Shown piece after piece: positions 8,219 through 15,595 of a stretch of 29,760 nt of DNA. A program made the position numbers and the translations under genes. The stretch is from a virus. The notes beneath the pieces are model-generated. The model was given only the letters and a program-made list of their open reading frames with translations, was not told the DNA's origin and searched no databases. The stretch spans positions 1 through 29,760 of the IMG/VR virus record IMGVR_UViG_3300023284_002254; one strand, given 5' to 3'. How positions within the stretch are numbered: the stretch's first letter is position 1; every line of letters starts with the position of its first letter.

Positions 8219-10758
8219 GTAGAACTATTCCAGCAGGTCTGCAAACCCATTTGGACGGGGAAACTACGCATACAGCAACCCTATGGAAGATAACAAGGAC
8301 GGATGCCAAGGTATTTTTATTTACAGATCATGATGCGGATATAACCTTTGGAGGAAATTTATATAGAGCAGCAGTGGGATACGAGAGAACAGAAATTTCT
8401 TCAAACGAACTGTTGGATGTGGACAACCTGGATATTATAGGAATTCTGAACGAGAAGACAATAGACGAATCAGATTTAAGGGGAGGGAGATACGACTACG
8501 CAGAAGTAAGAATTTCGATGGTTAACTTTAAGGATCCGGATGGGGACGGGGAAGTTAGCCTAAAGAACGGATTTTTTGGAGAGGTAATATTTGACGAGTA
8601 CAGTGGCTCTTTTTCAACAGAAATGAGGGGGATAAGCCAGGTTTACCACCAGAAAATTATAGAACTCTATGGGAGGAGATGCAGGTTCAATGTGGGGGAT
8701 GATAGGTGTACCCTGCCGATACTACCAAATCTTATTAAACCAAGTACGGCCTATGTAATTGGGGATGAGCTAAGGGTCCGTGAGATAGTCGCGGACATGG
8801 TGTCGATCCATACGCCGGGTGTGGTTGATGATGACGACGACTCGCAGTTTGCGGCAGTCGGTACCACGGGATCGGATGCAGCAGCGGCAGATACCAATAA
8901 AACCAAGAACCTGGCTGCGAACTTCCGGTTTCAGCCGGTTGGCGGTCCGTCGCAGAATCCGTCGAACAGTTTTATATCGTGGCCCGACGCGACCCAGCAC
9001 ACCATTGGCATTGAACCGTTCACCATCGAAATGGGGGTAAATTTTGACGCCATTGATTTGGTGACAGCGGGCAACGGCCCCGCGTTGGCAAGCAAATTTA
9101 CGACAACAGGAAACCAGCGCAGCTGGCTTATCGCCGTTAGCGAAGCGCCGCCCAATACTGCGCCCGGCTTTGGGTTCAATGCCTATGATGGCACCTCGCT
9201 GCTAGGCTTTTTGAGAGTTCCGCTAGAAATGCATACTCCGGTTATAAACCGCTGGTATCACTACGCGGTAGTGCGTGATGAAAAATATATGCTGCGCTTG
9301 TTCGTCGACGGCAAGTGTCTTGCCAATGCAAACTTTCCGTTCGATATTTTTGATGGAGCCGCGTTGCCACGCTTGGGAATGCTAGATAATGTAGCGGGAG
9401 CTAACCGACACTTTGAAGGTAGTATAGAGGACTTTCGTATCGTTGTAGGGGATGCGGTTTATATAGACGATTTTATACCACCCGGCGCACTGGCGTCCAC
9501 GTTCGACGATACACTGAATATTACAGAGGATCATAACGATACCCACTATGTTGTTACCACGGCCGGCACTACGGGTGGTGGTGTAGGCATTGATAACTTC
9601 CCCACGGTAATAGATGCAACGGTGGCAACACCTGCAACAACACTCGATGTGGATGATAACAATACGATATCACGTTCCGTCGGATCATTTATAGATGACG
9701 GGTGGGAAGTTCACATGGTTTATCGTTCGACCGGATTTACCGATGCGGCGAACAACGGTGATTTTCAAATCGCGGCGGTTACAGCGACAACCATGGACGT
9801 CACCGTGTCGTCGCTCGTCGCTGAATCCGGGACTGGTGATGAGGTTTTGGCTCATGTTGCTGTCAACAACGGCGTCGAATTCAGTGTCAATAAGGCTTTA
9901 CGTGTCGCGGGCGAGGTGCTGGAAGTAATAAGTCCATCAAAATTCATAATAGGTCCACCAACTAATGGTGGTTTATTAATTGACCCTATATTTATTGAAA
10001 ATGCTGGATTTGAAACTGGTGATTTAAGTGCCTGGACCCTGACCTTGGGTGCTGTTGAGATACATACCGCGATTACCGGTGAAGTGCGTTCGGGTACTTT
10101 CTCTTGCCAAATGCCAGACAATTGGACGGGTGCTAACCCATCTAATATGGAGCAGACGCTTATTTTTACCAAGCACGCTACTGCTATTGATCTTGGGACA
10201 GCAGCCATAACCACTAACTGGTGGCAGTGGGGAAGTGGAGGTTCTGCCGGATCCATAACGGTGAACTACGATTTCTTGGATGCCAGCGATGTTTCTATCT
10301 CAACCTCGTCAGGAACCAATAAACAGGTTACCGCCGGGGTCTTTCAGCTACAGGCACAAACAGATACCATACCTGCGCTCACTAGAAAAATAGTCGTTGA
10401 GTTTACAGGTCAGAATGGTACGGCAGAGCCGTTTGTCGATGACATCTCTATTTCGACAACACTGGTAGACCCTGATTTTCCTGACGATGAGGTTACCTAT
10501 GGAACACTGACCTTTGATTCGGGCTTAAATTCGGGACTGTCAATGGAAGTTAAGAACTATACTGCTGGAGATAAGACCCTTACTTTATACCTGGAAATGC
10601 CCTATACGGTAACCGTAGGGGATAAAATAGGAGTACACATAGGATGTAACGGGGAGTTGTCTCGATGTATCGCCCTAGGAAATATTTTGAACCACGGAGG
10701 ATTTCCGTTTATTCCAGGTGACGATGAGTTTTTACGTGTTCCGGACTCTCCATATTAG
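8215..10758 (+). CDS. Tail hub protein, DUF2163 (GTA g13-like), with large carbohydrate-binding insertion
   Basis: An 847-residue hub protein. Residues 1 to about 190 form the usual DUF2163 N-terminus (IPAGLQTHLDGETTHTATLW, DHDADITFGG, then the Cys pair in RRCRFNVGDDRC). Residues about 758-847 are the usual C-terminus (GDKIGVHIGCNG, LNHGGFPFIPG). In ordinary members these halves are joined directly; here about 570 residues intervene. They contain a LamG/concanavalin-like domain (about 262-422), an NNG module (about 483-548) and a jelly-roll carbohydrate-binding-like domain (about 595-749, beginning ENAGFETGDLSAWTL). Arginine codons before about 8700 are all AGA/AGG, while in the insertion most are CGN, so the insertion looks acquired. 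The protein probably forms the tail tip hub and also binds a surface glycan; the binding part is inference. Confidence 0.88.
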   Translation: MSRTIPAGLQTHLDGETTHTATLWKITRTDAKVFLFTDHDADITFGGNLYRAAVGYERTEISSNELLDVDNLDIIGILNEKTIDESDLRGGRYDYAEVRISMVNFKDPDGDGEVSLKNGFFGEVIFDEYSGSFSTEMRGISQVYHQKIIELYGRRCRFNVGDDRCTLPILPNLIKPSTAYVIGDELRVREIVADMVSIHTPGVVDDDDDSQFAAVGTTGSDAAAADTNKTKNLAANFRFQPVGGPSQNPSNSFISWPDATQHTIGIEPFTIEMGVNFDAIDLVTAGNGPALASKFTTTGNQRSWLIAVSEAPPNTAPGFGFNAYDGTSLLGFLRVPLEMHTPVINRWYHYAVVRDEKYMLRLFVDGKCLANANFPFDIFDGAALPRLGMLDNVAGANRHFEGSIEDFRIVVGDAVYIDDFIPPGALASTFDDTLNITEDHNDTHYVVTTAGTTGGGVGIDNFPTVIDATVATPATTLDVDDNNTISRSVGSFIDDGWEVHMVYRSTGFTDAANNGDFQIAAVTATTMDVTVSSLVAESGTGDEVLAHVAVNNGVEFSVNKALRVAGEVLEVISPSKFIIGPPTNGGLLIDPIFIENAGFETGDLSAWTLTLGAVEIHTAITGEVRSGTFSCQMPDNWTGANPSNMEQTLIFTKHATAIDLGTAAITTNWWQWGSGGSAGSITVNYDFLDASDVSISTSSGTNKQVTAGVFQLQAQTDTIPALTRKIVVEFTGQNGTAEPFVDDISISTTLVDPDFPDDEVTYGTLTFDSGLNSGLSMEVKNYTAGDKTLTLYLEMPYTVTVGDKIGVHIGCNGELSRCIALGNILNHGGFPFIPGDDEFLRVPDSPY
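8780..10490 (+). other. Inserted LamG-NNG-CBM block in the hub gene
   Basis: This segment interrupts the DUF2163 fold and differs from both flanks in codon use. Reading arginine codons: the first 165 codons of the gene show only AGA and AGG, whereas this block uses CGT, CGC, CGG and CGA with rare AGA. Translation gives first a low-complexity Asp-rich linker (VDDDDDSQFAAV), then a LamG-like domain (about 9001-9480; RWYHYAVVRDEKYMLRLFVD is its typical strand pair), an NNG module (about 9661-9858) and a CBM4/9-like or galactose-binding-like domain (about 9997-10460). The borders are approximate. The domain calls are fold-pattern recognitions, not database hits. Confidence 0.6.
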
Positions 10759-10765
10759 AGGAATT

Positions 10766-11332
10766 ATGGCCTTTAATAGAGAACTGTCCAAATTCCGCCG
10801 TTGGTTTCTCAACGAGGGGCCCCGCTTTGGTGATATTCCTTGGCACAATGCAGTGACTGATATTCACGGGATAGCCGCTATCCAATGGTTTAGAAAACCC
10901 CCGTTTCAAGTACAGATGTTTGTAATTCCTGATTTTTATGTGATCCCGGAACACACCCACCCGAACGTTGATTCGATCGAGATGAGCCTTGGCGGTAAGT
11001 TTCTGCCGAGTGTTGGGGGTCGATGGGTGCACTCACCTGAACTAACAGCAATCGCTGAGGCAGGAGAGATTAATCCTTATCAGGGTCAAGTTGCTTGGGT
11101 CCCTTCGGATATGATCCATGGTGCAGTGATAGGGGAGGGCGGGGGTGCGTTTATGTCTATCCAACACTGGAAAAACGGTGTTGTACCACATTGTGTCAGT
11201 CGTGACTATGACGGCAAAGCACTTGCTTCTGGGCATACTACGGAAACAGGTGATCTAGTCCACTTGGATCGCCTAACATGGAAGGATGCAGCTTCACTAG
11301 AAGATAAACCCCCAATTTGGTGGAGGATCTAA
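10766..11332 (+). CDS. Cupin-like protein within the tail tip operon
   Basis: A 188-residue protein with an RmlC-type cupin pattern. The first motif is HTHPNVDSIEMSLGG, with His63, His65 and Glu72 as candidate metal ligands, and the second is 'WVPSDMIHGA' with His118. A helical N-terminus (RELSKFRRWFLNEGPRFG) precedes the barrel. An upstream in-frame ATG at 10718 would overlap the hub gene by 41 bases; I prefer the ATG at 10766 because AGAGGA lies just before it and it follows the hub stop. The next gene starts on its stop (TAATG). Its place between hub and peptidase suggests a virion or assembly role, perhaps a metal-stabilised tail-tip part or a small-molecule binding protein. The actual role is unknown. 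Codon use is more mixed than in the core genes. Confidence 0.7.
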   Translation: MAFNRELSKFRRWFLNEGPRFGDIPWHNAVTDIHGIAAIQWFRKPPFQVQMFVIPDFYVIPEHTHPNVDSIEMSLGGKFLPSVGGRWVHSPELTAIAEAGEINPYQGQVAWVPSDMIHGAVIGEGGGAFMSIQHWKNGVVPHCVSRDYDGKALASGHTTETGDLVHLDRLTWKDAASLEDKPPIWWRI

Positions 11333-11769
11333 TGGTGTCGCGAGCAGATGTTATAGCGGAAGCAGAAAGACTTATGGGGGTTAAATGGGTCCACCAGGGC
11401 CGGAGCGAGAAATTTGGAGTAGACTGTATAGGCCTGATCGGGGTTGTCGGATATAATTTGGAGATAGTCGAACCAGCAGGGGTGCCTAATTATTCCCGTC
11501 GTCCTAACAAGACGTTCTTACCGCTTTTCCGGGCAACCCAACTAATAGAAATTTTACCTAAGGATGCCTTGCCCGGTGATATTTTAGTGTTTTCAAAAAT
11601 GGGTCATCCCTATCATTGTGGAATTAAGACGATATTTTATGATGAACCGGCTGTTATACATGCCTATGCTGTCGCACGAAAAGTTACGGTAGAAAATCTG
11701 GCGACGGTTGTTCAGGTAGTTGGGGTGTTTACGCACAGTTTTAAATATCCTAACCTCACGGACTTATAA
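11332..11769 (+). CDS. NlpC/P60 cell-wall peptidase of the tail tip (GTA g14-like)
   Basis: A 145-residue cysteine peptidase that probably cuts peptide cross-links of peptidoglycan during DNA entry. The catalytic Cys32 lies in the hallmark 'GVDCIGLI'. 'LPGDILVF' (residues 80-87) is the conserved strand before the catalytic His95 in 'GHPYHCGI', and His110 in 'VIHAYA' is the likely third polar residue. The length is typical of the single-domain GTA/siphophage members. The ATG at 11332 overlaps the cupin stop and has GGAGG at 11322-11326; a start 15 bases earlier is less likely. The gene sits between hub and megatron exactly as in GTA clusters. No signal peptide is present, consistent with a structural virion enzyme rather than a secreted lysin. 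Confidence 0.92.
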   Translation: MVSRADVIAEAERLMGVKWVHQGRSEKFGVDCIGLIGVVGYNLEIVEPAGVPNYSRRPNKTFLPLFRATQLIEILPKDALPGDILVFSKMGHPYHCGIKTIFYDEPAVIHAYAVARKVTVENLATVVQVVGVFTHSFKYPNLTDL

Positions 11770-11770
11770 A

Positions 11771-14700
11771 ATGGGACAGTTAGCAGTAGGTTTAGCGGGT
11801 GGAGCAGTAGGCCTAGCTTTTGGAAATCCCGCCCTAGGGTTTACCTTAGGCACTTTTATAGGTGGGCTGCTGTTTCCTCCGGACCCAATAAGGATTGAGG
11901 GTCCGAGGAGGGAGGATTTAAGAGTATCGTCTTCAACCCATGGAAAAGCAATTCCAGAAGGTTTTGGGGTAATAAGACTAGCAGGAAATATGATATGGAC
12001 GTCAGGAATTAGAGAAGTCCAGACGACGACGGAAGTGGGCGGAAAAGGGGCCATGGGGGGAGGTCCAAGTCAAGAACAAATCAACTACACTTATTTTGTC
12101 GACGCATCGTTTGCTTTAGCACAGGGTCCTGCGGAAGCAATCCTAAGAATATGGGCAGACGGGAAGGTTATTTACGACGTACGAGATCCTAACACCACAT
12201 CAGCACAACTATCGATTACGAGCAAACCGGGAATCGTATTTAGGACATACTTAGGAACTCAAACACAACAACCCTGTCCAACAATACAGGCGGCGGAAGG
12301 GGTAGCAAATACACCAGCTTTTCGAGGGACAGTCTATGTGACAATGGAAAGCTTCGAACTAACAGACTTTGGGAACCGTATCCCCCAAATTACTGTTGAA
12401 GTGGCTTTTAAGGCGACCGGGACGGATGGTGGTCGTGTATCAGTCGACCAAACACCCTCTGGAAGCCCTAATGATGTTAGAATTGACTATGCACGTGACC
12501 AGGTTATTCTGTTTGACAATACTTTTGACGGAGTTCATATTTGGCGGTACTCAACTCTGCAAGAGGTTCAACGAAAGTTGATGGTGGATATCGGTTTGCC
12601 GACCGGTCATACCGACAGTAGGCCTTATTATGTTGACCGGGATGATGGTACTATTGTTTACCAGGAGGGTGGTAGTCATGGGGCGGTCCACCTAATAGAT
12701 CCAGACAGTCTAACTATCAAGTCAACTTTCGGTTCAACCGATGGTGGGGACTTCAACCATATTTTTGATGGTAGCGATCCGCCGACTGGGCCTGGACAGA
12801 AAGTGGCTCTCTTAGAGTTCTTAACGTCGGCCAACTGTTTTGCTTCGGGGGTGCTGCCGACTAGTACTGAGGGAACCCAGAGAAAATTTGTGCTAGGGTT
12901 TAGTGTTGTTACTGATGCTCCAGCACTGATAGATTTTTCGATACCATCGACCCCATTATGGATTGGGTTTGATAATTCCCCCTCCCCCAATAACTTCCCA
13001 CGATACTGTATAGCAGAACCTAATCAAGCCCAGGAAGCGGTATTCTGGGTTTCGCACCAGAATGGTACAAATGATACGGTGACACTACGAAAGTGGGTAG
13101 TGCAATTTAACGCGTTCTTTGATGTACCGAATTCAGTTATTATCGGACTACGCCAATTTACCGTAACCACTTTTCCGAACACGATTTGGCTGGCAAGTGG
13201 AACAGGGCAAGTGGTTGGCCCAACCTACGATGAAACTGATGGCAACCTGCTCTTCTTCATTAAGACCTCGACCAACAGGATAACCGTTTGGAAGTACAAT
13301 CCTGTCCTCGATCAAATCCAATGGACAATTAACGGAGTTAAAAGTGAGGGGCGTGGTGGTGATTACCCCAACTACACGCGTATAAAGAATGGCCGTATGG
13401 GTATCGCTAATGGGGGTGGATCTGGAACTTACGTAATTATTGATACCATAGCGGGTGAGGTGCTGGAAGAAGAAACAAATATGAACGGTTTCTTTTCTGG
13501 GTGGATCGGTGACGATGTGGTGGTTTGGGACGACGTGTTGGGGGTGTTTACGTCCGAACACCAGCCAGGGGTTCAAGAATCCCTCGAACAGTATTTTGTG
13601 GGTCGTAAGACCGGTCTGGGCGAATCTTTAGACTCGGTGGTGACAGAGCTTTCAGGTAAAAATGTTAACGGGGCAGGGCTACCTCCAGCTAAGTTTAACG
13701 TACTTCCATTGGTCCCGGATACAGTGCGAGGATATGCAATTGGGAGACAAATGGAGAGTGTGGATGCCCTACAACCACTCTTCATAGCCTATGATTTTGA
13801 CTCGACGGAAGCAGACGACCAAATTCAATTTATTAAACGGGGTGGCACAAGCATACTGACTATTACTGAAGGAGATATTGTAGCGGCAGAGAAGCCAATA
13901 AAAGAGACAAGAACTCAAGAGGTAGAGCTTCCAGGGATACTAGATGTAGGTCACATAGATCCGGATATGGACTACCAGGAAAATATAGCAAGGGCGAGGA
14001 GAAATGCAGCCCCGGTACCCACAATGTTTTCTCTGGCGACTGAAACCATAAACCTGGCGATTGTTTTTACTGCGGTAGAGACAAAGGAAATTGCGGAGAG
14101 GCTGCTTTTCACAGCTTGGGCACAGAGACAGAGAGTGTCCTTTGCTATGGGGGATAAATTTATAAGACTAGTGCCAACCGACGTGATAACCCTACTTATG
14201 GATAGCGGTACGACATTCTTGCTGAGAATCCTAAAAGAAAATGTAACCACTGGGGGAACGGTAGAATATGAGGCAGTAATACAACACGCGACCCTACAAG
14301 TAGAGTCAACAGCTATTTCTGCGGATACAAGTCTAGGATTCGAAGAATCTGTTTTACCTTCCTCAGTAAATACAAGACTGTGTATGATAGACGCACCGTA
14401 TGCTAGGGATATAGACGCGACTAATCGTTCCTCAATAGAATTAAAATACGGAATGGCTGGGTTTATTTCAGGCTGGTTGTCAGGAATGCTTTGGGACAGT
14501 ACCGACGGAGTAAATTTTAGTCCAGTGGGAAGATCACTGGGGGCGAAGAAATATGGGGTGGTAACCAATAAACTACCGACAGGTTTCCTTAATCTGACAG
14601 ATAAAACTACAGTGTTGAATGTGGTGATGGTAGAGGGAGCACTAGCGAGTATTACGGATACCCAATTTTTGGCCAACGAGCAGGCAGCTCTTATTGGGAA

Positions 14701-15586
14701 TCCAACGACACAAAATTGGGAGTACGTTACTTTTAGGGATGCGGTGCAACTATCAACTGGAGCATGGCAGATAAGTCACCTAATGCGGGGTCGTCGAGGG
14801 ACAGATGCTCCCCTTATTACAGAAAATCACGCTGATGGAGAACTGTTTATACTAGTAGAGAGGGCGACACTAGATAGAGTAATCTTAGGGCTAGGAGAAC
14901 TTAACTTAGTAAAGTTCTATCGAGGGGTGGGGAGAAATGAATTTATAGAAGGCGCAAGTACTGTTGCACTAGCGTCAAAAGGTCGACCACTGATGCCGCA
15001 CCGGCCTCACCAACTAACAGCGGTGGTTGATGGGAGTGATAACATAGATACTGCTTGGGACCGTAGCTCTCGGTTGTACTATGAATTGACTAACTCGGCT
15101 CCGTGGACTGATAAGCCACTGGAAGAAGACACAGAGAAATATGAGATTGATTTCTATGATGCACCCGGTGGTTCGATAGAGGGAACCTACGGGATCGAAA
15201 CTCCGATTACCACACCGAGTTTTGAGTACCTCAAAGCCGACTTAATAGTTGACATAGGGATCAACAATGCTACAGCGCAAATCGACGTGGGCTCAACCAC
15301 AACTTTCACCCAGGCAGCGGGTTCGTTCATCACCGATGGCTTCGTGGCGGGGATGAAAATTGAGACCACGCTTTTCACCGACGGTGCGAACAACGGAATC
15401 TTTACGATCCAGACCGTAGTGGCACTGACCCTAACCATAGTGGAAACCACTTTGGTCGCAGAAACCGGCACGGGCGACGAAACCATCGATGTAATCCGAC
15501 GTGATAAAACTTACATGGAAGTTTTTCAAGTTTCCGCGCAGGTTGGTCGAGGGTTTGGTACCGGCATAACTACAATTGTTCTCTAA
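11771..15586 (+). CDS. Tail megatron / tip attachment protein (GTA g15-like)
   Basis: A 1271-residue baseplate tip protein. The N-terminus is a Gly/Ala-rich hydrophobic stretch (VGLAGGAVGLAFGNPALG) followed by 'HGKAIPEGFGVIRLAGNMIW', typical of this family. Residues about 239-609 look like a beta-propeller-type insertion. From about residue 641 the Phage-tail_3-type region follows (VPDTVRGYAIGRQMESVDAL, later AQRQRVSFAMGDKF), then 'HLMRGRRGTDAPLI' and an FN3-like end with 'VSAQVGRG'. An NNG module is inserted near residues 1170-1240. I chose the ATG at 11771, one base after the peptidase stop; the longer frame from 11720 would overlap that gene. The glycoside-hydrolase-like TIM barrel of GTA g15 is not evident. 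It probably forms the tip and contacts the host surface. Confidence 0.85.
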   Translation: MGQLAVGLAGGAVGLAFGNPALGFTLGTFIGGLLFPPDPIRIEGPRREDLRVSSSTHGKAIPEGFGVIRLAGNMIWTSGIREVQTTTEVGGKGAMGGGPSQEQINYTYFVDASFALAQGPAEAILRIWADGKVIYDVRDPNTTSAQLSITSKPGIVFRTYLGTQTQQPCPTIQAAEGVANTPAFRGTVYVTMESFELTDFGNRIPQITVEVAFKATGTDGGRVSVDQTPSGSPNDVRIDYARDQVILFDNTFDGVHIWRYSTLQEVQRKLMVDIGLPTGHTDSRPYYVDRDDGTIVYQEGGSHGAVHLIDPDSLTIKSTFGSTDGGDFNHIFDGSDPPTGPGQKVALLEFLTSANCFASGVLPTSTEGTQRKFVLGFSVVTDAPALIDFSIPSTPLWIGFDNSPSPNNFPRYCIAEPNQAQEAVFWVSHQNGTNDTVTLRKWVVQFNAFFDVPNSVIIGLRQFTVTTFPNTIWLASGTGQVVGPTYDETDGNLLFFIKTSTNRITVWKYNPVLDQIQWTINGVKSEGRGGDYPNYTRIKNGRMGIANGGGSGTYVIIDTIAGEVLEEETNMNGFFSGWIGDDVVVWDDVLGVFTSEHQPGVQESLEQYFVGRKTGLGESLDSVVTELSGKNVNGAGLPPAKFNVLPLVPDTVRGYAIGRQMESVDALQPLFIAYDFDSTEADDQIQFIKRGGTSILTITEGDIVAAEKPIKETRTQEVELPGILDVGHIDPDMDYQENIARARRNAAPVPTMFSLATETINLAIVFTAVETKEIAERLLFTAWAQRQRVSFAMGDKFIRLVPTDVITLLMDSGTTFLLRILKENVTTGGTVEYEAVIQHATLQVESTAISADTSLGFEESVLPSSVNTRLCMIDAPYARDIDATNRSSIELKYGMAGFISGWLSGMLWDSTDGVNFSPVGRSLGAKKYGVVTNKLPTGFLNLTDKTTVLNVVMVEGALASITDTQFLANEQAALIGNPTTQNWEYVTFRDAVQLSTGAWQISHLMRGRRGTDAPLITENHADGELFILVERATLDRVILGLGELNLVKFYRGVGRNEFIEGASTVALASKGRPLMPHRPHQLTAVVDGSDNIDTAWDRSSRLYYELTNSAPWTDKPLEEDTEKYEIDFYDAPGGSIEGTYGIETPITTPSFEYLKADLIVDIGINNATAQIDVGSTTTFTQAAGSFITDGFVAGMKIETTLFTDGANNGIFTIQTVVALTLTIVETTLVAETGTGDETIDVIRRDKTYMEVFQVSAQVGRGFGTGITTIVL
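12420..13600 (+). other. Propeller-like insertion in the megatron
   Basis: Between the N-terminal tip domain and the Phage-tail_3-type region the translation becomes a run of short beta repeats. Examples are 'QVILFDNTFDGVHIWRY', 'RPYYVDRDDGTIVYQE', 'HLIDPDSLTIKS', 'LLFFIKTSTNRITVWKYNP' and 'TYVIIDTIAGEVLEEE'. The recurring 'strand, Asp/Gly turn, strand, Trp/Tyr' spacing of about 45-60 residues resembles propeller blades. Codon choice in this stretch is also more mixed (CGT, GGT, GAT) than in 13860-14400, where AGA, ATA and CTA dominate. Blade number is not certain. Confidence 0.45.
15241..15490 (+). other. NNG beta module inserted near the megatron C-terminus
   Basis: In the usual family ending, a strand like 'SFEYLKA' is followed shortly by the final 'YMEVFQVSAQVGRG'. 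Here about 80 residues intervene. They contain 'FITDGFVAGMKIETTLF', 'DGANNGIFTIQTV' and 'VAETGTGDETI', which parallel the hub copy ('FIDDGWEVHMVY', 'DAANNGDFQIAAV', 'VAESGTGDEVL'). The module switches to C/G-ending codons relative to its flanks. Confidence 0.6.
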
Positions 15587-15595
15587 GAGGGTCCA

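Noticed and set aside
13972-14676. Minus-strand open frame of 234 codons opposite the megatron
   Set aside because: It overlaps a well-supported phage tail domain entirely and shows no recognisable motif.
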